Shown piece after piece: positions 58,624 through 64,000 of a DNA stretch of 64,000 nt. A program made the position numbers and the translations under genes. Origin of the DNA: Streptantibioticus_A sp037034305 (GTDB lineage Bacteria > Actinomycetota > Actinomycetes > Streptomycetales > Streptomycetaceae); assembly GCA_037034305.1 (NCBI GenBank), contig JBAGJY010000009.1, positions 197,595 to 261,594 of the forward strand. The letters run 5' to 3'. Every line of letters begins with the position of its first letter. The stretch's first letter is position 1. Under the pieces are notes generated by a model. The model saw only the letters and a program-made list of their open reading frames with translations, was not told the DNA's origin and made no database searches.

Positions 58624-59675
58624 CCGCGCTCCCAGAAGCTCGGGCCGACGGGCTCCGCGAAGTCGCCGAGCGCTTCGAGGTAGCCCTGTGCGTTGACGCT
58701 GATCCGCAGCTGCGGCAGGGCGTGGCCCGCCGGGCCGAAGATCACCCGGCCACCGTCGGAGAGGTCGAACGTCGACTGGTGGCAGGGGCACAGCACATGG
58801 TGCGTCTGCTGCTCGTAAAGGCTGATCGGGCAGCCGACGTGGGTGCAGATCTTGGAGTAGGCGACGATGCCCTCGTGCGACCACTCCAGCTCGCGCTTGT
58901 CCTTGATGTCCTGCGGGTCGAGCCGGACGATCATCAGCGCGGCCTTGGCGATGACGTTCTGGAAGTTCTCGTCGTCGTCGCTGAGGCCTTCGGGCTTGGC
59001 GAACGTCAGCGAGCCGACGCCGATGTCCTCGGGACGCAGCGGCTCGTTGGTGTTCTGGTTGATCAGCCGCATGCCCGCCCGCCAGGCCGTGGTGCGCAGC
59101 TTCTTCTCCGGCAGCGGGCCGAGGTCGCGCAGCAGGACGACGCCGGACAGCGGGACGAGGGACAGGGCGCCCATCATCGTGGTCCGGATCAGCTTGCGGC
59201 GGCCGTACTGGCTCTCCTTGACGCCCTGCCGGAAGTCGGCGAAGACCTGCTCGCGGACCTCGGGCGTGGCCTCGATGGCGTGCCGCTCGTCCGGGATCTC
59301 CTCGTCCGACATCAGCGTACGGGCCCAGTGCACGGCGCCCGCGCCGATGGCGAACAGCGCGACACCGAGGGTCAGGCCCAGGGCGAAGTTCAACGCGCTG
59401 ACGTGCCCGAACGGGAAGATGTAGACGATCTTGCCGATCGGGAAGATCACGTAGGAGGCGATGAAGCCCACCGTCGCGATCATCGACAGGGTGAACAGCA
59501 GCGCCACGGTGCGCTCGGAGCGCCTGGCGGTGCGCTCGTCGATGTCCTGACGGCGCGGCTCGTGGGGCGGCAGGCCCGGGTCGGCGAACGGATCGCCGAC
59601 CGGCTCCACCGCACCGTGGTGAGCGTCTTCCCGCTCACTCGGCAGGTTTGCTTCTGACATGTCCTCGTTGCTCAT
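58620..59675 (-). CDS. qcrA: Rieske iron-sulfur subunit QcrA
   Basis: A 351-residue Rieske protein of the actinobacterial type: three membrane segments in the N-terminal half (about 52-70, 85-110 and 170-190) followed by the [2Fe-2S] domain with CTHVGCPI and CPCHQSTF. ATG 59675 with AGGAAGTC upstream overlaps the qcrC stop. Accepts electrons from menaquinol in complex with QcrB and passes them to QcrC. Confidence 0.95.
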   Translation of the reverse strand: MSNEDMSEANLPSEREDAHHGAVEPVGDPFADPGLPPHEPRRQDIDERTARRSERTVALLFTLSMIATVGFIASYVIFPIGKIVYIFPFGHVSALNFALGLTLGVALFAIGAGAVHWARTLMSDEEIPDERHAIEATPEVREQVFADFRQGVKESQYGRRKLIRTTMMGALSLVPLSGVVLLRDLGPLPEKKLRTTAWRAGMRLINQNTNEPLRPEDIGVGSLTFAKPEGLSDDDENFQNVIAKAALMIVRLDPQDIKDKRELEWSHEGIVAYSKICTHVGCPISLYEQQTHHVLCPCHQSTFDLSDGGRVIFGPAGHALPQLRISVNAQGYLEALGDFAEPVGPSFWERG

Positions 59676-60478
59676 GACTTCCTGGCCTTTGCCGTGTGAG
59701 CGGCGACCCAAATGGCCACGGTGATCATCGCACCGAGACCGAAGACCCAGGCGAACAGGCCCTCACTGACCGGCCCGAGGCCGCCGAGCTCAAGACCACC
59801 GGGGCTCTCGCTCTTGGAACTGTCGACCTGCGCGAGGTAGGCGACGATGTCCTTCTTGTCCTTCGACGGCAGGGTGCTGTCCGGGAAGTTGGGCATGTTC
59901 TGCGGCCCGGTCAGCATGGCCTCGTAGATGTGCTTGGGGTCAACGCCGTCAAGCGTCGGCGCGAACTTGCCCTCGGACAGGGCACCGCCCTTGCCGGTGG
60001 AGTTGTGGCACTGCGCGCAGTTGGTACGGAACAGCTGGCCGCCGTTGGCGATGTCGGCGCCGTCGGGGCTGTACTGCTGCTTCGTCGGGATGGCCGGGCC
60101 CGGGCCGAGCGAGGCGATGTACGCGGCGAGCTGGTCGATCTGGGCCTGGTCGTAGATGGCCTTCTTCCGCGGGACCTGCGCGCCCGGCTGCTGGGCGGGC
60201 ATACGGCCGGTGCCGACCTGGAAGTCCACCGCGGCGGCACCGACACCGACCAGGCTCGGACCGTTGTGGGTGCCCTGCCCGGAGGTGCCGTGGCAGGAGG
60301 CACAGCCCACGGAGTAGAGCTTCTTGCCCTCCTCGGTCGCTAGGGACTGCGCGGAGTCGGCCTGCGCCTTCTCAGCCGGCGCGAACGCGGCATACAGCCC
60401 CCCGGTGGCCGCAAGCGCGAAGAGTAGGACGACGAGCGCCGCCAGCGGGTGGCGCCGTCGTGCGGAGAGCTTTTTCAC
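59672..60478 (-). CDS. qcrC: Dihaem cytochrome c subunit QcrC
   Basis: A 268-residue membrane-bound c-type cytochrome. An N-terminal signal anchor (about 12-32) is followed by two cytochrome c domains with CASCH (about 59) and CAQCH (about 155), and a C-terminal membrane helix (about 240-260). It replaces a soluble cytochrome c, linking bc1 directly to the aa3 oxidase. GTG 60478. Confidence 0.95.
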   Translation of the reverse strand: MKKLSARRRHPLAALVVLLFALAATGGLYAAFAPAEKAQADSAQSLATEEGKKLYSVGCASCHGTSGQGTHNGPSLVGVGAAAVDFQVGTGRMPAQQPGAQVPRKKAIYDQAQIDQLAAYIASLGPGPAIPTKQQYSPDGADIANGGQLFRTNCAQCHNSTGKGGALSEGKFAPTLDGVDPKHIYEAMLTGPQNMPNFPDSTLPSKDKKDIVAYLAQVDSSKSESPGGLELGGLGPVSEGLFAWVFGLGAMITVAIWVAAHTAKARKS

Positions 60479-60541
60479 GGATTACCCCGGTGTCAGGATC
60501 TTCTGCGTCGATGCTTCTGGTGTGGTCCTTGCCGGACCGGA

Positions 60542-61162
60542 TTACTTGATCAGGTAGATCGTGGCGAAGAGGCCGATCCAGACGACATCGACGAAGTGCC
60601 AGTAGTAGGACACGACGATGGCCGCCGTGGCCTGCTCGTGGGTGAACCTCTTGGCCGCGTACGTCCTGCCCAGGACCAGCAGGAAGGCGATCAGGCCGCC
60701 CGTCACGTGCAACCCGTGGAAGCCGGTGGTCAGGTAGAAGACCGAACCGTAGGGGCTGGACTTCAGGGAGAGACCGTCGTGCTTGACCAGGTCGGTGTAC
60801 TCGAAGATCTGCCCGCCGATGAAGATCGCGCCCATGATGAACGTGATCACGAACCACAGGCGCAGCTTCTTCACGTCACCGCGCTCGGCGGCGAACACGC
60901 CGAGCTGGCAGGTGAGCGAGGAGAGCACCAGAATCGTGGTGTTCACCGAGGCGAAGGGAACGTTGAGGTGGTCGTTCTGGCTGTGCCAGAAGGCCGTCCC
61001 CGTCACGGATCGCAGGGTGAAGTACATCGCGAAGAGGGCCGCGAAGAACATCAGCTCGGAACTCAGCCAGATGATGGTTCCGACGCTGACGAGGTTCGGC
61101 CGGTTGACCGACGGGTGCGCGTGCCCGGTTTCTACTGCTGTTGCTGTCGCCACGACCGACAT
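60542..61162 (-). CDS. ctaE: Cytochrome c oxidase subunit III
   Basis: A 206-residue polytopic protein with five to six helices: NRPNLVSVGTIIWLSSELMFFAAL (split after LVSVGT), conserved Glu in SSELMFF and the C-terminal TGFHGLHVTGG and YYWHFVDVVW motifs. First gene of the ctaE-qcrCAB operon, divergent from the receiver-domain gene. ATG 61162 lies inside a 21-base palindrome. Confidence 0.94.
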   Translation of the reverse strand: MSVVATATAVETGHAHPSVNRPNLVSVGTIIWLSSELMFFAALFAMYFTLRSVTGTAFWHSQNDHLNVPFASVNTTILVLSSLTCQLGVFAAERGDVKKLRLWFVITFIMGAIFIGGQIFEYTDLVKHDGLSLKSSPYGSVFYLTTGFHGLHVTGGLIAFLLVLGRTYAAKRFTHEQATAAIVVSYYWHFVDVVWIGLFATIYLIK

Positions 61163-61173
61163 TATGTCGGTCG
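61153..61173. promoter_or_regulatory. Palindrome at the ctaE start codon
   Basis: CGACCGACAT-T-ATGTCGGTCG, perfect 10-base arms around one base, covering the ctaE ATG. May be an operator or an mRNA hairpin hiding the start. Confidence 0.55.
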
Positions 61174-61432
61174 CTTATCTCGCGCTCACTCCGGGGGGTG
61201 CGATTCGGTGTGTCAAGGGCTGTCCGGCGACTCACGTGGCGTACGGCGCCGGTCCCTCGAAGGAGCGAAGCCTCGGCCGCGCCCGGCCCGTCCGCCCAGC
61301 GCACGACCGGTACTGACGGCACGTCGGGAGTCTTCCGCACCGTTTCGGGCGGGCTGTGGCGGGAGTAGCATCGCCGCGACCGCGCCGCGGTCACCGGCCG
61401 CGCGGCGACCCTCGACGAGGAGGCTGAAGCCC

Positions 61433-61840
61433 ATGCAGCAGACCGCCACGGTGCTCGTCTACAGCGACGACAGGAACACCCGGGAGCAGGTCCGGCTGGC
61501 GGTCGGGCGCCAGCCCGCGGCGGACGTGCCGCGGGTGGAGTTCGTGGAGTGCGCCACGGTCCCGGCCGTGCTGTCCGAGCTGGACAAGGGCGGCATCGAC
61601 GTGTGCGTGCTGGACGGTGAGGCGGTCCCGGCCGGGGGCATGGGGGTGTGCCGCCAGATCAAGGACGAGGTCTTCCGGTGTCCGCCGGTGCTGCTGCTGA
61701 TGGGACGCCCGCAGGACGCCTGGCTGGCCACCTGGAGCCGGGCGGAGGCCGCCGTGTCCCATCCGATCGACCCGATGGCGCTGGCCGAGGCGCTGGCGGG
61801 CCTGCTGCGCGGCCTGGACCGCTCGTCCGCCAGCACCTGA
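61433..61840 (+). CDS. Atypical single-domain response-regulator receiver
   Basis: A 135-residue CheY-like domain without an output domain. The acidic pair (Asp12, Asp13) and the putative phospho-acceptor Asp61 in VCVLDGEA are present. The conserved Thr/Ser after strand 4 falls in LLLMGRP and the strand-5 Lys is His110 in VSHPID, so phosphorylation-driven switching may be altered. ATG 61433 with AGGAGG upstream. Divergent from ctaE; convergent with the transpeptidase gene (4 bases apart). Confidence 0.8.
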   Translation: MQQTATVLVYSDDRNTREQVRLAVGRQPAADVPRVEFVECATVPAVLSELDKGGIDVCVLDGEAVPAGGMGVCRQIKDEVFRCPPVLLLMGRPQDAWLATWSRAEAAVSHPIDPMALAEALAGLLRGLDRSSAST

Positions 61841-61844
61841 CCGG

Positions 61845-63128
61845 TCACATCCGCGGGGTGAGCCGCGCCGGGCTGGTCGGCCGCGGCGCGGAGGGGTTCT
61901 GGCCGCCGGGCCGGTTGACGCCGCGGGCGCCCAGCGAGCTGCCCTTGGTCCACTGGTCCCACGACACGTTCCAGTCGCCGAAGCCGTTGCCGAAGGGTTC
62001 CATCGTGGCGCCCAGGCTGTTGACGACCTGGACGATGTCGCCGGGGCGCACCTGGTCGAAGAACCAGTGCGCGTTGTCGGTGCTCATGCCGGTGCAGCCG
62101 TGGCTGACGTTGTCCGCGCCCTGCGAGCCGACCGACCAGGGCGCGGCGTGCACGAACTCACCGCTCCAGGTGACCCGGGTGGCCCAGTACACCGGAAGGT
62201 CGTAGGAGTCCGAACTGCCCGCGGCGATGCCTATCGTGCTGCTCTTCATGCGGACGAAGGACTCCTTGTCCAGCACCACCTTGATGCCGTTGCGGGTGGA
62301 GAAGCCCGGTTTGCCGGTGGTCACCGGGATGACGCGCTGGACCTTGCCGTTGCGGGTGAGGGTCAGCTGGTGCGCCGAGGCGTCGGTCACCGCGATGACC
62401 TGGTCGCCTGTGTGCAGCGTGACCGGTTTGGCCTCGCCGCCGTAGAGCTCGCCCTGTATTCGGGCGCCGAGCAGGGTGCTGGTGACGTTGATCCGGGCGT
62501 CGGCGGGCCAGAAGTCGCGCGGCCGGTAGTGCAGCGTGCGGTCGTCCACCCAGTGCCAGGTGCCGGTGACCGCGGGTATGGAACTGACGTGCAGGGCGCT
62601 CTCCACGACCGCCCGGGCGGCCGGGTCCTTCACCGGCTGGCTGAGTTCGGCGGTGATGGGCTGTCCGACGCCGTAGTCGCCGGAGTCCGGGCCGAGTTTG
62701 ACGCCGAGGGTGTCGCGGGCGGGCCGGGTGTCGAAGGCGATGGTCTGGCGGCCCTGTGCGCCGCTGGCGTTCTCGGTGCTCACCCGGACCGTGTAGTGGG
62801 CGCCTGCGGCGAACGCGGAGGTGCTGTGCCATCTGGTGCGGTCGGCGCCGAGTTCGCCGCGCACGAAGTGTCCTGCGGCGTCGGTGGCGGTCACGTCGGT
62901 GATCCTGTTGCCGTCGCCCTTGATGGATATTTCCAGGGGTCTGTTCGGGTCGACCTGGCGGCTGCCGTCGCCCGTGCTGTACGAGACCTGTCCTGCCGCG
63001 TCGTACGGCGCGGCGGCCAGCGGATTCCCCGATCCCCCACAGGCGGTTAGTTCGGCCGCCAGCGGCGCCAGCAGCGCCAGGTACGAAAGGCGGCATATAA
63101 CCCAGTGACCGCGAGATATCTGACTCAT
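61845..63128 (-). CDS. L,D-transpeptidase lipoprotein
   Basis: A 427-residue protein forming 3-3 peptidoglycan cross-links. Signal peptide with lipobox LTAC (Cys30), two Ig-like domains (about 50-260), then the YkuD catalytic domain with His/Cys motif SHGCTGMS and upstream HAAPW. Resembles mycobacterial LdtMt2-type enzymes. The start is ATG 63128; TACCTT 6 bases upstream and no Shine-Dalgarno suggest a leaderless transcript. Confidence 0.92.
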   Translation of the reverse strand: MSQISRGHWVICRLSYLALLAPLAAELTACGGSGNPLAAAPYDAAGQVSYSTGDGSRQVDPNRPLEISIKGDGNRITDVTATDAAGHFVRGELGADRTRWHSTSAFAAGAHYTVRVSTENASGAQGRQTIAFDTRPARDTLGVKLGPDSGDYGVGQPITAELSQPVKDPAARAVVESALHVSSIPAVTGTWHWVDDRTLHYRPRDFWPADARINVTSTLLGARIQGELYGGEAKPVTLHTGDQVIAVTDASAHQLTLTRNGKVQRVIPVTTGKPGFSTRNGIKVVLDKESFVRMKSSTIGIAAGSSDSYDLPVYWATRVTWSGEFVHAAPWSVGSQGADNVSHGCTGMSTDNAHWFFDQVRPGDIVQVVNSLGATMEPFGNGFGDWNVSWDQWTKGSSLGARGVNRPGGQNPSAPRPTSPARLTPRM

Positions 63129-63134
63129 GGTCAC

Positions 63135-63140
63135 AAGGTA
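63135..63140 (-). promoter_or_regulatory. Probable -10 box (TACCTT) of the L,D-transpeptidase gene
   Basis: Minus-strand TACCTT, 6 bases, ATG at 63128. Confidence 0.45.
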
Positions 63141-63228
63141 AGAAATGTCACCCGCTCCCGCGCGTCGCGTTCCGGCAATCGGGGAGCCGTACCGCCGCAC
63201 GGGCGAAGCGCGCGCCCCCGTACGGCGC

Positions 63229-63282
63229 AAAGGGCCGGGGCCCGGACCCGCTGTGTCAGCGGTGTCCGGGCCCCGGCCCTTT
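63229..63282 (-). terminator. Terminator after ctaF
   Basis: Perfect 18-base stem AAAGGGCCGGGGCCCGGA whose loop holds a smaller hairpin (CCGCTG/CAGCGG). Lies 17 bases past the ctaF stop. Confidence 0.85.
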
Positions 63283-63298
63283 CGGTCTGCCCTACGGC

Positions 63299-63697
63299 TC
63301 AGTAGCGCTGGTCCGCGCCACGGTAGTACTCGAACACCCAGCCGAAGATGCCGACCAGGATGATCGGGGCGGAGAAGTACATCAGCCACCAGCCGAAGAT
63401 GATGCCCAGGAAGGCCAGCGCACCACCGATGGCCAGGGCCAGCGGCTGCCAGCTGTGCGGGCTGAAGAAGCCCAGCTCACCGGCGTCGTCCGCGACGTCG
63501 GCGTCCGGCCGGTCCTGCGCCCCGGTGTCCACCCGGCGGGCGGTGAAGGCGAGGTAGTAGCCGACCATCACGCTCAGGCCAAAGGCCATGAACAAGGCCG
63601 TGGTGCCCGCGGCCTCATGCGACCACAGACCGTAGACGATGGCCATGACCAGCAGGAACACTGCCAGCCACAGGAACATCTTGCCCTGCCACTTCAC
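63299..63697 (-). CDS. ctaF: Actinobacterial cytochrome c oxidase subunit IV
   Basis: A 132-residue protein with four hydrophobic segments (about 7-24, 33-50, 85-102, 104-122) of the aa3-oxidase subunit IV family found only in actinobacteria. GTG 63697 overlaps the ctaD stop (GTGA). Confidence 0.93.
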   Translation of the reverse strand: MKWQGKMFLWLAVFLLVMAIVYGLWSHEAAGTTALFMAFGLSVMVGYYLAFTARRVDTGAQDRPDADVADDAGELGFFSPHSWQPLALAIGGALAFLGIIFGWWLMYFSAPIILVGIFGWVFEYYRGADQRY

Positions 63698-64000
63698 TTG
63701 CCGGCCTCCTTGCTGTCCGAACCGGCGAGGACCTTGTCGCCGTGGCCCTCAAGCTCCAGGGCGGCGATCTCCGGGTGGTGGAGGTCGAACGCCGGGGATT
63801 CGGAGCGGATGCGCGGCAGGGTGAGGAAGTTGTGCCGCGGCGGCGGGCAGGACGTCGCCCATTCGAGCGAACGGCCGTAGCCCCAGGGGTCGTCGACCTC
63901 GACCTTCTTGCCGTACTTGGCGGTCTTCCACACGTTGTAGAAGAACGGCAGCATCGACATGCCGAGCAGGAACGAGCTGATGGTCGAGATGGTGTTGAGC
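63694..64000 (-). CDS. ctaD: Cytochrome c oxidase subunit I, C-terminal end (partial)
   Basis: The gene runs off the right edge; only about 100 C-terminal residues are present. The last membrane helix region (STISSFLLGMSMLPFFYNV) is followed by the cytoplasmic tail with DPWGYGRSLEWATSCPPP, typical of CtaD. Upstream of and coupled to ctaF. Confidence 0.93.
   Translation of the reverse strand, partial: LNTISTISSFLLGMSMLPFFYNVWKTAKYGKKVEVDDPWGYGRSLEWATSCPPPRHNFLTLPRIRSESPAFDLHHPEIAALELEGHGDKVLAGSDSKEAGK

Noticed and set aside
1..64000. Integrated element, prophage or genomic island
   Set aside because: No tRNA, integrase, transposase, phage gene or base-composition break was noticed; gene order is that of the conserved actinobacterial core.

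Overview
The window is about 64 kb of very GC-rich DNA from an actinomycete chromosome, most probably a Streptomyces or a close relative. The family mix points there: DUF3040, an SAV_6107-type HEPN protein, a DUF5304 protein, a PASTA kinase, an actinobacterial trp leader peptide, a c-di-AMP (ydaO) riboswitch on an NlpC/P60 gene and a SAM-IV riboswitch. I saw no tRNA, rRNA, CRISPR array, insertion sequence, integrase or prophage genes. This is a dense, conserved core region, not an island. Its order (mraZ, rsmH, ftsL, ftsI; metF; Rv2175c-type protein; PASTA kinase; class II DAHP synthase; plsC; ArsA-like; SRPBCC; fadD; pimB; NlpC/P60; trpD; qcrBAC-ctaE; ctaF-ctaD) resembles, from memory, the Rv2163-Rv2200 stretch of mycobacteria.

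Layout. 1-3290: start of the division and cell-wall cluster on the minus strand (ftsI partial, ftsL, rsmH, mraZ), with an MraZ operator overlapping the mraZ promoter. 3.5-9.4 kb: beta-carbonic anhydrase, then moxR, a DUF58 gene and a membrane transglutaminase in one coupled operon. 9.4-15.2 kb: DUF3040, a methyltransferase, a HEPN protein, then an ABC-ATPase/YhgE-type membrane protein/TetR operon behind a TetR-type palindrome. 15.2-28.5 kb: a CrtI-like oxidoreductase, metF, thiE, an Rv2175c-type DNA-binding protein and an FAD reductase, then thiOSG under a TPP riboswitch, a PASTA kinase coupled to a DNase IV-like gene, a sulfite-oxidase-like protein, bacterioferritin and its ferredoxin (with a putative iron box). 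28.6-33.2 kb: class II DAHP synthase and, divergently, an attenuator-controlled fused anthranilate synthase, then phosphofructokinase. 33.4-45.5 kb: plsC, a hydrolase, an EEP-family protein, glucokinase, ArsA-like and SRPBCC proteins, a metallophosphoesterase, fadD, pimB and a PIG-V-like mannosyltransferase. 45.5-52.6 kb: envelope enzymes (M48 protease, a metalloprotease-like lipoprotein, two NlpC/P60 hydrolases) and a NYN protein. 52.7-64 kb: rhomboid protease, a stand-alone Lrp ligand domain, a SAM-IV-controlled class V aminotransferase, trpD, the ctaE-qcrCAB respiratory operon, an odd receiver-domain protein, an L,D-transpeptidase lipoprotein and ctaF-ctaD (partial).

Common themes are cell-envelope growth, aromatic amino-acid supply and the respiratory chain. 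What stands out is cis-regulation rather than a new gene system: three riboswitch classes, one attenuator, several candidate operators, and a recurring leaderless start in which a TANNNT -10 box lies exactly 6 or 7 bases before the start codon. I did not find a convincing previously undescribed multi-gene system. The most unusual items are degenerate nucleotide-binding loops in an ABC ATPase and an ArsA homologue, a phosphofructokinase with the PPi-type Asp104, a large imperfect palindrome between fadD and pimB, and a possible small ORF bridging moxR and the DUF58 gene.
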